NCBI RefSeq assembly: GCF_028561565.1
Contig: NZ_JAQQTE010000019.1
Coordinates: 268,586-332,585 of the forward strand
DNA: 64,000 nt
Reading direction: 5' to 3'
DNA from: Gilvibacter sediminis
GTDB lineage: Bacteria > Bacteroidota > Bacteroidia > Flavobacteriales > Flavobacteriaceae
Made by a program: the position numbers and the translations under genes. Below are positions 18,016 to 26,471 of the stretch, in pieces (within the stretch, counting starts at the first letter, position 1; each line of letters opens with the position of its first letter). The notes under the pieces are model-generated. The model was not told the DNA's origin. It did not search any database and saw nothing but the letters and a program-made list of their open reading frames with translations.

Positions 18016-18062
18016 ATTTTTTTGAGATTTTTATAATTCCTAGCTTTACACAAACGATTAAT

Positions 18063-18965
18063 ATGTCAATAGCAGTCACTGATCTTACTAAGTTCTACGG
18101 TACCCAAAAAGCCCTGGATGGGGTAAGTTTTTCTGTGGAAAAGGGCGAGATCGTGGGGTTCTTAGGGCCAAATGGTGCGGGAAAATCCACCTTGATGAAA
18201 ATTCTCACTACTTATCTGGAGCCCAGTTCAGGCAGCGCGACAGTCAACGGAGAAGCTGTTTTAGACAATCCCATGGCGGTTCGCAGCAGTGTAGGTTATT
18301 TGCCGGAGCACAATCCGCTTTACTTGGAAATGTATGTAAAGGAATATTTGACCCAACACGCGCAATTACATAAAAGTCCCAAAACTAGAATCGCAGAAGT
18401 CATTGAACAGACCGGCCTCAGCCCGGAAGCTCACAAGCGCATTGGAAGCTTAAGTAAGGGTTATCGTCAGCGTGTGGGCCTAGCAGCAGCACTACTACAC
18501 GACCCTGAAGTTTTGATCCTTGATGAACCCACCACAGGTTTAGATCCCAATCAAATTTTAGAGATTAGGGAGCTCATTAGAAATGCAGCCAGATCCAAGA
18601 CCATCTTTCTCTCCACGCACATCATGCAGGAAGTTGAAGCGCTTTGCGATCGAGTTATAGTAATTGACAAAGGACAGATCGTTGCCGATCATAAACTCAG
18701 CGAGCTCAAAGGCGATCAAGAGCAGATCGTAGAAGTAGCCTTTGATTTTAGAGTTGAAGAAGTTGCCCTAAGCCGTTTGCCTAAAGTCAGTAAGGTGGAG
18801 AATGTTCATGAATTCACCTACCTGATCCATTTTAACACCAAGGAAGACATGCGTTCTACCGTTTTTGATTTTGCTCATGATAACGGTTTAAAGATCCTAC
18901 AGCTCAATCAGAAGAACAAGAATTTAGAAAGCTTATTCAGAGAGCTGACTAATCCAGGAAAATAA
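18063..18965 (+). CDS. gldA: Gliding motility ABC transporter ATP-binding protein GldA
   Basis: A 300-residue ATPase subunit of the Gld ABC transporter associated with gliding motility in Flavobacteria. Walker A is GPNGAGKST (about residues 35-43); the ABC signature is degenerate (SKGYRQRVGLAAALLHDP); Walker B is VLILDEPTTGLDP; the switch His is in STHIMQEVE. The N-terminus MSIAVTDLTKFYGTQKALDGVSF and the KILTTYL and PEHNPLYLEMYVKEYL segments are typical of GldA. An upstream TTG would add 22 residues overlapping the divergent promoter, so the ATG was taken. A possible promoter is TTTG (18021-18024) with TAGCTTTA (18041-18048). gldF and gldG are not adjacent. Confidence 0.9.
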   Translation: MSIAVTDLTKFYGTQKALDGVSFSVEKGEIVGFLGPNGAGKSTLMKILTTYLEPSSGSATVNGEAVLDNPMAVRSSVGYLPEHNPLYLEMYVKEYLTQHAQLHKSPKTRIAEVIEQTGLSPEAHKRIGSLSKGYRQRVGLAAALLHDPEVLILDEPTTGLDPNQILEIRELIRNAARSKTIFLSTHIMQEVEALCDRVIVIDKGQIVADHKLSELKGDQEQIVEVAFDFRVEEVALSRLPKVSKVENVHEFTYLIHFNTKEDMRSTVFDFAHDNGLKILQLNQKNKNLESLFRELTNPGK

Positions 18966-19698
18966 GGCGACCCGTATAGTATTCAGTTACCTCAATGATG
19001 GGTGGCGTATTGGAGCAAATTACGTCTCCTACGCTGCGAATCTCTCCGCTGATCTCCTGCTGCGGATTTACAAACACTTGATTTGTTCCACGGTGGAAAA
19101 CTTCCAGATGCTGTACAATGAGCTCTTGCGCTTCAATACGACAATCACCACTAAATATTTGAATGTAAGCATTTGTCGCACTTCCTCTTAAAAAGAAATT
19201 AGACAGATTGTTGGTCAAGATCCTAAGATCCTCGACCTGAAGATCCATATCAAAATCCCCATCGACATTGATACGATCATTCTCTGTAAAATCTTCTGAC
19301 TTTAAGCTGAGCTCAGGGTAGTGCAGAACTCCATCGCTGCGCACGGTGCGCCCCGATTGATTGCTGACAACCGTGATATTAGGACTGGTCACATAGGCAA
19401 TTGTAGGTTGGTAATCTCGAGTTAAATTACAGGCGTTCGCATCTCGCAAAATAAGCTCACCATCCTCTACTATAGCAGAGATGTCTGGCAGAAGATTAGA
19501 GCCAGCAACTATACGCACTTCATGACGATCGCCCTGCTTGAGTACAAGTTCAATACGCTCCCGAACGCGAATGCGGTCAAAGGCCTCGACCTCGTAATTC
19601 ACCTCTATTCGGTCTCCGTTTGTCTGGAAGCAATCAAAAGCATTTTCGCTGTCACAAGACAGTAGCGTCAACAGAAGAAGTAAAGTCCAAATTCTCAT
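18949..19698 (-). CDS. GIN-domain (DUF2807) lipoprotein, second copy
   Basis: A 249-residue lipoprotein with lipobox LLSC (Cys15). The mature part is a right-handed beta-helix-like GIN/DUF2807 domain (VEAFDRIRVRERIELVLKQGDRHEVRIVAGSNLLPDI is its opening strands), often described as a putative adhesin head. It shares a recognisable order of segments with the lipoprotein at 20861-21616, for example NPQQ.I.G.IRS/GTGDVI..NTPP and TG.LIF.D at the C-terminus. It starts one base after the stop of the PagL-like gene. Its 3' end overlaps gldA convergently by 17 bp. Confidence 0.85.
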   Translation of the reverse strand: MRIWTLLLLLTLLSCDSENAFDCFQTNGDRIEVNYEVEAFDRIRVRERIELVLKQGDRHEVRIVAGSNLLPDISAIVEDGELILRDANACNLTRDYQPTIAYVTSPNITVVSNQSGRTVRSDGVLHYPELSLKSEDFTENDRINVDGDFDMDLQVEDLRILTNNLSNFFLRGSATNAYIQIFSGDCRIEAQELIVQHLEVFHRGTNQVFVNPQQEISGEIRSVGDVICSNTPPIIEVTEYYTGRLIFLD

Positions 19699-19699
19699 C

Positions 19700-20827
19700 T
19701 TACAGTTTATTAAATCTGATTCCCACCGCAAATTCCACGGCTTCTGCTTTAGCTCCATGAGCCTTAACGGTGACACCCGCAAAGACCCTGTCGTTCTTAC
19801 CAAAGTACCTTTTTAAGCCCAGACGATTGTACAATTGCCCTTCAAAATCAAAGGGATAATACACGTAATAACCCAATTGCGACACGAAGGCCACTCTGTT
19901 AAATCGCAATTCATGACCGATAAAAATACCCACGCGCTTCCAGTCTTCATCACCCGTAACATTTTCTTCAGGAAAGGCTACAGAACGGAAATAGATCAAC
20001 TCTTTTAGAAACTCAGCAAAGAACAGATCAACTCCCGCTTGAAGCGTTGATTTGTGATTGATCCGTTTGTCTGCAAAAGCAGAGACCACATAAAAGGGAA
20101 ACTGCCCTTGGCCCACAATATCGCTTTCATTCACGCCACCTCTTAGTACCAAATTGAAATGCACCGGCTCGCTATAGGGTGTTTTGCCTTCAAAGGGAAC
20201 ATACTCAGGAAAATTATCGTGATCAAACTGATAATTCAACCCTGCGCTAAAGGCAAAGGTATTGGTGCTGTTGTTAGGCGCCTTTAAATTGGCGTTGGAA
20301 TAGTGAATCACTGTAAAACCAGCCTGAAGACCCAAACCGCGCCAAAGTCGCTCTTTTACATAATCAAATTTGAGCATGGTTGTGCTCAATAAATGCGTTC
20401 CATAGGCATTATTGAGGAAATTCTCATCCCGATCATAAGGATTACTGGCATAGGCAATTCCCTGTCCGATCCGAAGCACTAAAGAGCGCTTTAAAAAGTA
20501 GAAATTGAAGTGACCGTACAAGCCATAATTCTCACCTAAGGCTTGATTCTTAAAATTTTGGTAGGTAAAAGTGAATCCCCAATCCGGATAATTATATCGG
20601 CGCTCCCAGGCATTAAAACCATAAGTCTTTCTATTATAACTCAAAACAAAACCCTCCGGATGATCCGTGATCAAATGACTCAGATCTGGGTTGTGCTCCA
20701 TGATGGTTCCGTAGAAGTAATCCAGCTGGAGCGAGAAGGGTTTTTGCTCCTCTTGTTCTTGCGCTGAGCTTTCATTGACACCCACAAGGAGAATCAAAAA
20801 GAAAAAGAGAAGAAATCGCGGGTTCAT
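19700..20827 (-). CDS. PagL-like lipid A deacylase / acyloxyacyl hydrolase family outer-membrane protein, second copy
   Basis: A 375-residue outer-membrane beta-barrel with a signal peptide ending ESSAQ. The PagL signature HYSNAN (His175, Ser177, Asn178) is followed by KAPN. In the family the His-Ser pair is catalytic for removing 3-O-acyl chains from lipid A. The position I expect to be the catalytic Glu reads Asn189, so activity is uncertain. At 375 residues it is much longer than the ~150-190-residue proteobacterial PagL, as is normal in Bacteroidetes. An upstream TTG would add five residues; the ATG was chosen. It is a paralogue of the gene at 21618-22718. Confidence 0.82.
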   Translation of the reverse strand: MNPRFLLFFFLILLVGVNESSAQEQEEQKPFSLQLDYFYGTIMEHNPDLSHLITDHPEGFVLSYNRKTYGFNAWERRYNYPDWGFTFTYQNFKNQALGENYGLYGHFNFYFLKRSLVLRIGQGIAYASNPYDRDENFLNNAYGTHLLSTTMLKFDYVKERLWRGLGLQAGFTVIHYSNANLKAPNNSTNTFAFSAGLNYQFDHDNFPEYVPFEGKTPYSEPVHFNLVLRGGVNESDIVGQGQFPFYVVSAFADKRINHKSTLQAGVDLFFAEFLKELIYFRSVAFPEENVTGDEDWKRVGIFIGHELRFNRVAFVSQLGYYVYYPFDFEGQLYNRLGLKRYFGKNDRVFAGVTVKAHGAKAEAVEFAVGIRFNKL

Positions 20828-20860
20828 ATTAAGTATACGCAAGTGGATTGCTGCTTGGTT

Positions 20861-21616
20861 TTAGTCTTCAAAAATTAGGGTACCTGTAAAAAGCTCTTCA
20901 ACCTCAACAAGCGGGGGTGTATTTACAGAAATCACATCACCGGTACCTCGTATGACACCGATAATGCTTTGCTGCGGATTTACGATCATTTTATTTGCAC
21001 TTACCTGAACAATCTCTAGGTCTTGGATAAGGAGATCACGTCCTTCCAGCCGTGGCTGTTCATCACTGAACTGTACAAAGGCGTTATTTGCGCTTCCAGA
21101 AATATAAAACACACTAATGCCATTGGCATTAATTCTCAAATTATTCACTTGAAGATCTAAAAAGAAATCTCCGCTCTTTCTGCCCGAACTGCCTTCTCCA
21201 GAGGTATTGCTGAGCAAAGTAAGACTTGGGTATTGCAATACGCCTTCACCACGCACCTCAAAACGAGAACTGTTTCTGATCTGCGTAATATTAGGCGCGT
21301 CTACATAAACAGTCGTCAAACCGTATTCTCTAACAAAATTGCAGCGGTTGTCATTGGCAACCACCAAAAGATCATCTTCTTTGCGTACGCTGATATCGTC
21401 AATAATGAACTCTCCGCTTTCCAAGACCACCTGATAGGTATCTGCTTGACGGATCACCAGGCGAACGCCATCTTCAATGCGAATGCGTTGGAAGTCTGAT
21501 AGCGTAAACTCTTTGGTCACCAAGTCTCCTGCCGCCTGAATACAATCAGGAGCATCACTGCTGCTGCAACCGAGCAGGAGCGAAACGGAAATTATGAGAA
21601 GCGTGAGTTGTTTCAT
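20861..21616 (-). CDS. GIN-domain (DUF2807) lipoprotein, first copy
   Basis: A 251-residue lipoprotein with lipobox LLGC (Cys17) followed by SSSD. The GIN domain fills the mature protein, with beta-strand repeats and a C-terminus (TGDVISVNTPPLVEVEELFTGTLIFED) closely resembling the downstream copy. It starts one base after the stop of the first PagL-like gene, so the two are translationally linked. Probably anchored in the outer or inner membrane leaflet facing the periplasm; partner and ligand unknown. Confidence 0.85.
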   Translation of the reverse strand: MKQLTLLIISVSLLLGCSSSDAPDCIQAAGDLVTKEFTLSDFQRIRIEDGVRLVIRQADTYQVVLESGEFIIDDISVRKEDDLLVVANDNRCNFVREYGLTTVYVDAPNITQIRNSSRFEVRGEGVLQYPSLTLLSNTSGEGSSGRKSGDFFLDLQVNNLRINANGISVFYISGSANNAFVQFSDEQPRLEGRDLLIQDLEIVQVSANKMIVNPQQSIIGVIRGTGDVISVNTPPLVEVEELFTGTLIFED

Positions 21617-21617
21617 A

Positions 21618-22718
21618 TTAGTTGAATCGATATCCTATTCCAAAAGCCAAGGCTTCTGCTTTAGCCCCGTGGAGTTTTAAAGCCAAGGAGCCGTGAAAAT
21701 GTTCATTGATCTTATGTTTTAAGCCGACACGTTGGTAAAACTGACCTTCAAAATCGTAGGGGTAGTAAAAATAGTAACCCACATGCGTTAGGAAAGACAA
21801 TTGCCCAAAATGCAGCTCGTGCCCCACAAATACTCCTGCGCGCTTCCAGTCTTCATCACCTGCAATGCCTTCTCGTGGAAAAGCTATAGCTCTGTACTCA
21901 ATTTCTTCTTTCAAGAAACGCGACATAAAAAAGTCCACTCCACCGAGTATAGAACTGCGTCGGTTCAAGCGTTTGTCTGCAAAAGCAGAAACCACCAGAA
22001 AAGGATGTTGTCCAAGACTGACATAATCACTTTCATTAAGCCCAAAGCGCAGTACAGCATTGAAGTGCCAAGGCTCTTTGTATTGATTGGTCAACTCTTG
22101 ATTCTGATATTCAAAATCAGTAGTGTAATCCAAATCGTAATTCAAACCTAAATGCACTGCCAAGGTATTGGTACTTGTATTAGGCGCTCTAAAATTGGCG
22201 TTGGAGTAATGCACTAACGATCCCCCAATGTGTAAACCTAATCCTTTGTACAATCTGGGTAGCATAAAATCGCTTTGTACAAAAGTGGAACTCAACAAAC
22301 GCGAACCATAGGCATTATTCTTGAAGTTGGTTTCCAGATCAAAAGGGTTGGTAGCATAAGCTATTCCCTGTCCGATCTTGAATCGAAACATGCGTTTAAT
22401 AAAGTAAAAGGAGTAATGGGCATACAAACCATAGGTCTGACCCAATGCAGGCTCTTTAGGGTCTTGATAAATGAAGGAAAATCCAAAATCGGGATAATTG
22501 TAAAGCGCTTGCCAAGGCTTTTCACCAAAACTGCGTTTGTTGTAACTTAAAATAATCCCTTCTGGATGCCCCGTGATCAAATGCGCTACGTCTTTATTGT
22601 GTTCTACAATACTGCCGTAGAAATAATTCGCCTCTAAAAATACAGAGTCGTCAGTGGTGTTTTGCCCATATAACGCAAAAGTCAAACAGCAAATAAAGAC
22701 AGCAAGCCACTTCTTCAT
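21618..22718 (-). CDS. PagL-like lipid A deacylase / acyloxyacyl hydrolase family outer-membrane protein, first copy
   Basis: A 366-residue protein with a signal peptide (MKKWLAVFICCLTFALYGQ) and PagL signature HYSNAN (His170, Ser172) then RAPN. Long stretches match the second copy in order: NYPD.GF.F.YQ, IGQGIAYA.NP, NNAYG, DEDWKR.G.F.GHEL and LHGAKAEA.....G.RFN. It is first in the duplicated four-gene unit. As in the other copy, the residue aligned with the expected catalytic Glu is Asn (184). Confidence 0.82.
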   Translation of the reverse strand: MKKWLAVFICCLTFALYGQNTTDDSVFLEANYFYGSIVEHNKDVAHLITGHPEGIILSYNKRSFGEKPWQALYNYPDFGFSFIYQDPKEPALGQTYGLYAHYSFYFIKRMFRFKIGQGIAYATNPFDLETNFKNNAYGSRLLSSTFVQSDFMLPRLYKGLGLHIGGSLVHYSNANFRAPNTSTNTLAVHLGLNYDLDYTTDFEYQNQELTNQYKEPWHFNAVLRFGLNESDYVSLGQHPFLVVSAFADKRLNRRSSILGGVDFFMSRFLKEEIEYRAIAFPREGIAGDEDWKRAGVFVGHELHFGQLSFLTHVGYYFYYPYDFEGQFYQRVGLKHKINEHFHGSLALKLHGAKAEALAFGIGYRFN

Positions 22719-22748
22719 GGGCTTAAAAGTAACTAAAATCCATGCAGA

Positions 22749-23696
22749 TTAAAAAGGGAGATTGCCCAGATCCACATTTCCGCCAGAAAGTACTATTCCA
22801 ATCTTCTTCCCAGCAAAGAGCTGCGGCTCTTTTAAAACTGCTGCAAAAGGCACAGCACAAGAGGGCTCAATGATGATCTTCATCCGCTCCCAAATAAGGC
22901 GCATCGCTGCTATGATCTCTTCTTCTTCCACACGAATGATATCGGTAACCAGCTCTTGAATGATCGGGAAGTTATTGTCTCCCAATTGTGTTCGGAGTCC
23001 ATCGGCTACCGTATTGGTGGATTCATTGGTTTCTATTTTTCCACTTCTGAGGGAACGATAGGCATCGTCCACATTCATCGGCTCACCAGCGAAAACTTTA
23101 CAGTAGGAACCAAAATAGTGTCCAGCCAATGCGGTTCCGGCCAAAAGTCCTCCCCCGCCAACAGGCGTGATTAAAACTTCCAAGTCCGGATGATCCTCTA
23201 AAAGTTCAACCGCCGCAGTACCTTGTCCTAGAATCACGGGAATGTCATTAGACGGATGTAGAAAGGTAGCTCCTGTCTCGGTTTGAATCTTTGAAGCCAT
23301 GGCTTCTCGTGCTTCCAAAGTGGGCTCAGAAATAAATACTTGCCCACCATAACCTAACACAGCAGTCTTTTTAACCTCTGGAGCAGAACTTGGCATGACA
23401 ATATATGCAGGCACTCCCAACTCTGCAGCAGCCAAGGAAACTGCCTGCGCAAAGTTCCCACTGGAATGAGTGACTACCCCTTTGGCACGCTCGGCCTGCG
23501 TCAGCTGTGCAATGGCGTTAACCGCCCCACGCATTTTAAAGGCACCCATGCGTTGGAAGTTCTCACATTTAAAATAGATATCAGCTCCGGAGATATCATT
23601 GAGCATGCGCGATTGGAGTACCGCGGTACGATGCACAATAGGCTTCACTGTGTCTACAGCTGCCTGAAGGTCTTGTTTGCTAGGAATTGCTTTCAC
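22749..23696 (-). CDS. Threonine/serine dehydratase-like PLP enzyme
   Basis: A 315-residue fold-type II PLP enzyme. Lys54 in GAFKMRGA is the Schiff-base lysine; SSGNFAQAV and VGGGGLLAG bind the cofactor phosphate and substrate. No C-terminal ACT regulatory domain is present, so it resembles the catabolic threonine dehydratase/serine racemase subgroup rather than biosynthetic IlvA. The start is a GTG: an in-frame TAA lies two codons upstream and no ATG is near. It is the last gene of the run that begins with the SAM riboswitch, but may be only loosely linked to sulfur metabolism. Confidence 0.88.
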   Translation of the reverse strand: MKAIPSKQDLQAAVDTVKPIVHRTAVLQSRMLNDISGADIYFKCENFQRMGAFKMRGAVNAIAQLTQAERAKGVVTHSSGNFAQAVSLAAAELGVPAYIVMPSSAPEVKKTAVLGYGGQVFISEPTLEAREAMASKIQTETGATFLHPSNDIPVILGQGTAAVELLEDHPDLEVLITPVGGGGLLAGTALAGHYFGSYCKVFAGEPMNVDDAYRSLRSGKIETNESTNTVADGLRTQLGDNNFPIIQELVTDIIRVEEEEIIAAMRLIWERMKIIIEPSCAVPFAAVLKEPQLFAGKKIGIVLSGGNVDLGNLPF

Positions 23697-23720
23697 CTGT
23701 TAAAAATACAACAGGACGCA

Positions 23721-24353
23721 TTAATTTGAAAAGTGAATTCCACATTCTCTTTTAGACAAGGCTTTAATGGGATCGTGATAATCGAGATTGAGTTTCAGGC
23801 CCTGCTCCTGTGCATAGGCTTCTAACGCAGCATCACTCCAGTGAAAAAATGGACTTACCTTCAATATTCCCTGCGGACTCAAACTCAAAATGTCCAAACC
23901 ATCACGAAACTGTGTTTGCCCTTTGCGGATATTGGTAAACCACAGATCAGGCTTAAGTTCCTCAAATGCTTTATTGATAGGATCTAGCTTTAGAACTTCG
24001 GTCAATTTTAAATGGTTTGGGTTTTCCAATCCAGGAGCACCCCAAAGGTATTCGCTATGTGCTCGGGTGAATTGTGGCCGAGCAGTGTAAAGATTCAATC
24101 GGTACTTCTCGTCCAAAAAATGTGCGTGAGCATAGGTATTTATAGAGTTATAACCAGTATCTGCCCACAGCACAGGAGTTTCAGGTTTGATTTTTAAGAC
24201 CTGATGTAAAAGTAATTCTGAATACTTTCCGAAACTCGTGGTGATTAAAGGCTTCTCACTTAATTCCAAAACAAAGTCAACAATGACTTCTGGAGATTCG
24301 TGCAATAGATTCTGATTGAATAAAGCCAGCTTATCTGGTGTGATCAAACTCAT
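23721..24353 (-). CDS. cysH: Phosphoadenylyl-sulfate reductase (PAPS reductase family)
   Basis: A 210-residue member of the PP-loop PAPS/APS reductase family, reducing activated sulfate to sulfite. ITTSFGKYSELLLHQVL corresponds to the PP-loop region, and the C-terminal KRECGIH motif carries the catalytic cysteine. This is the only cysteine I can find in the protein, so the CC...CxxC iron-sulfur ligands of APS reductases are missing, which favours PAPS as substrate. The linker region TNIRKGQTQFR matches the family. It lies in the sulfur operon after the Rrf2 regulator. Confidence 0.87.
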   Translation of the reverse strand: MSLITPDKLALFNQNLLHESPEVIVDFVLELSEKPLITTSFGKYSELLLHQVLKIKPETPVLWADTGYNSINTYAHAHFLDEKYRLNLYTARPQFTRAHSEYLWGAPGLENPNHLKLTEVLKLDPINKAFEELKPDLWFTNIRKGQTQFRDGLDILSLSPQGILKVSPFFHWSDAALEAYAQEQGLKLNLDYHDPIKALSKRECGIHFSN

Positions 24354-24420
24354 AAATATAATTACCCTATCGGATTAGTAGAGTTTACAAAATTAAACCT
24401 ATTTGCGAGAATAAAAAATC

Positions 24421-24843
24421 TTACACGGATTCTTCTGCAATAAGATCTGCTAAGGTGGTATTTTCTAAAATGGAAAGTGTGTTGTCTCTAACCTGGATCA
24501 TGAGTCGGTGTACGCTACAAGCGTCTTCATCCGGGCAATCGTCACACTTTTCGTAGAAGTTCAGGCTCACACAAGGAACCATGGCAATTGGGCCTTCCAA
24601 AATTCGATATACACTGGCAATTTTGATCTCGCTCGCATCTTTCAGCAAATAATAGCCGCCGCCCTTTCCCTTCTTGGAACTCAAAAATCCCGCTTTGCGT
24701 AGGGTAAGTAAAATACTCTCCAAAAACTTTTGAGAAATATTCTCAGACTCTGAAATTACAGAGATCTGAACAGGAGTATCATCCTGCCATTTGGCCAAAA
24801 AAGCCAACGCCTTGAGTCCGTATTTAGTTTTTCTAGAGAGCAT
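24421..24843 (-). CDS. Rrf2-family transcriptional regulator
   Basis: A 140-residue winged-helix regulator. The N-terminal helix-turn-helix (QISVISESENISQKFLESILLTLRKAGFLSSKKGKGGGYYL) is typical of Rrf2. Four cysteines (91, 100, 103, 109; pattern C-x8-C-x2-C-x5-C) could bind an Fe-S cluster, as in IscR-type members; CymR-type members lack them. Situated between osmC and cysH, it is a good candidate for controlling sulfate assimilation or cysteine synthesis in response to sulfur or iron-sulfur status. Confidence 0.9.
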   Translation of the reverse strand: MLSRKTKYGLKALAFLAKWQDDTPVQISVISESENISQKFLESILLTLRKAGFLSSKKGKGGGYYLLKDASEIKIASVYRILEGPIAMVPCVSLNFYEKCDDCPDEDACSVHRLMIQVRDNTLSILENTTLADLIAEESV

Positions 24844-24868
24844 CTTCTACTCTCAAAGGTAAATTTTA

Positions 24869-25291
24869 TTATTGAATTGGACTCCCATTGAGCTCAACCC
24901 GATAACTCACAGGCACTTGTGGCTCAAAAGTCAAAGAAACTGAACAGTATTTGGTAAAACTCAGTTCGGCAGCACGCAAAGCTTTTGCTGGATCAATAGG
25001 CCCTTCGAGCTTAATAACCACTTCCATAGCCTTGAAGGGTTTTGCCCCTTCAACCTCATGACGGGTACCGTTGACTTCCATAGAGTAATCATCGATCTGT
25101 TGGCGCTGCTTTTTCAGAATAGCAACCACATCAATAGCGCTACAGGCACCAACGCCCATGAGCAACAATTCCATTGGACTCGCTCCTTGGGCATTGTCCT
25201 CAGAAGTATTATCTATTGGAATTGCCACTCCAGCTTTTCCAATTCCGTGAAACAAATAGTCGTCGTTCTTGCGTTGAAGAGTTACTTGCAT
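24869..25291 (-). CDS. OsmC-family protein
   Basis: A 140-residue OsmC/Ohr fold protein. The two redox cysteines of the family are present: one in GVGACSAIDVV (about residue 50) and one in KYCSVSLTF (about residue 117). Members reduce organic hydroperoxides or act on small sulfur compounds. It sits between homoserine dehydrogenase and the Rrf2 regulator with short gaps (22 and 25 nt), consistent with co-transcription in the sulfur/methionine operon. Confidence 0.9.
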   Translation of the reverse strand: MQVTLQRKNDDYLFHGIGKAGVAIPIDNTSEDNAQGASPMELLLMGVGACSAIDVVAILKKQRQQIDDYSMEVNGTRHEVEGAKPFKAMEVVIKLEGPIDPAKALRAAELSFTKYCSVSLTFEPQVPVSYRVELNGSPIQ

Positions 25292-25313
25292 ACCATTAGA
25301 TTTAAGAACAAAG

Positions 25314-26471
25314 TTACGCAGAAACTCGTTCGCTTATACGCAGAATATCACCAAAGACCCCGCGGGCAGTTACCTTAGGCCCTGCTCCAGCTCCTTGGAT
25401 CACAATTGGGTGTTCGCCATAACTCTCCGTGTAGATCTCAAATATCGAATCACTACCCGAAAGTTGTCCCAACATGCTCTGCTTAGGCACTGCCTCTAGG
25501 CGCACGTGCATTTGCGCTCCGTAATCATCGGCGAGATCACCTTCTAAAGTTGCTACATATCGCAACACCTCATCTGGAGCACAGCAAGATTTCACACCTA
25601 CAAAGTGAGCGTTCAGCGCTTTGAGTTTTGACAAGAACTGCTCGGTATCTATATCGCGCAGATGCACCGGAATCAAATTTTCAACCGCAACTTCTTCAAA
25701 CTCGCAATGAAGTGCTAGTTCTCTAGCCAAGATCAATAGTTTTCGCGCTACATCGTTTCCGCAGAGATCCTCTCTCGGGTCAGGTTCTGTATAGCCTTGA
25801 TCTATTGCAGCCTGAAGTACTTTGTCAAAGGGGACTCGTTCTTCGCTAAATCGATTAAAAATATAGCTAAGCGAGCCGGAGAAAACGCCTCGAATTCTTG
25901 TGATATTCTCCCCAGAAAGATGGAGTACTTTTATGGTATCTATTAGCGGTAATCCGGCACCGACATTGGTTTCATAAAGATAATCCTGCTGGCGTTTCGC
26001 CAAGCGTTCTCTCAAAGAGGTATAAAAATCCATCCCCAAAGTATTGGCCACTTTATTTGAAGAAACTAAAGAGAACCCAGCTTCTATAAACGGAAGATAA
26101 TTCAACACAAAGCTTGGGCTAGCGGTATTGTCTACCATCACCGTATTGTAAAGCCCGTGATTGTGCGCTTTTTGAATCAACTTTGGAATGGTATAGGTTT
26201 TTCCTTCAGCTTCTTTGCGCTCGCGCCAATTGGCCTCTAATCCTTGCTTGTCAAAGATCACGGTTGTAGAATTTGCAACCGCTACAACAGACAGGTCAAT
26301 ACGTCTTCTTTTTTTAAGGTTCTCACGTTCGGCGATCAATTGATCGATCAACAAACTCCCCACTTGACCGTGTCCTATAATGAATAGATGCATTTGTTTA
26401 TTTCTGATATTATCCAAATCGATCTTTGCCGTCGGGATCAATATATTTTCGGGGGCATTAACTAAGCTCAT
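25314..26471 (-). CDS. Homoserine dehydrogenase
   Basis: Reduces aspartate-semialdehyde to homoserine, the precursor for methionine here. FIIGHGQVGSLL is the NAD(P)-binding motif; SNKVANT, the conserved YETNVGAGLPLIDT and GYTEPDPREDLCGNDVARKL catalytic segments are all intact. At 385 residues it lacks both an aspartokinase domain and a C-terminal ACT domain. The ORF start overlaps metX by 14 nt and gives a 26-residue N-terminal extension; Met27 (start at 26393) would begin directly at the Rossmann strand and is a real alternative. Confidence 0.93.
   Translation of the reverse strand: MSLVNAPENILIPTAKIDLDNIRNKQMHLFIIGHGQVGSLLIDQLIAERENLKKRRRIDLSVVAVANSTTVIFDKQGLEANWRERKEAEGKTYTIPKLIQKAHNHGLYNTVMVDNTASPSFVLNYLPFIEAGFSLVSSNKVANTLGMDFYTSLRERLAKRQQDYLYETNVGAGLPLIDTIKVLHLSGENITRIRGVFSGSLSYIFNRFSEERVPFDKVLQAAIDQGYTEPDPREDLCGNDVARKLLILARELALHCEFEEVAVENLIPVHLRDIDTEQFLSKLKALNAHFVGVKSCCAPDEVLRYVATLEGDLADDYGAQMHVRLEAVPKQSMLGQLSGSDSIFEIYTESYGEHPIVIQGAGAGPKVTARGVFGDILRISERVSA

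Noticed and set aside
17997-18062. Extension of gldA to an upstream start
   Set aside because: The added residues overlap the divergent promoter region and do not match the GldA N-terminus, which begins at MSIAVTDLTKFYG.
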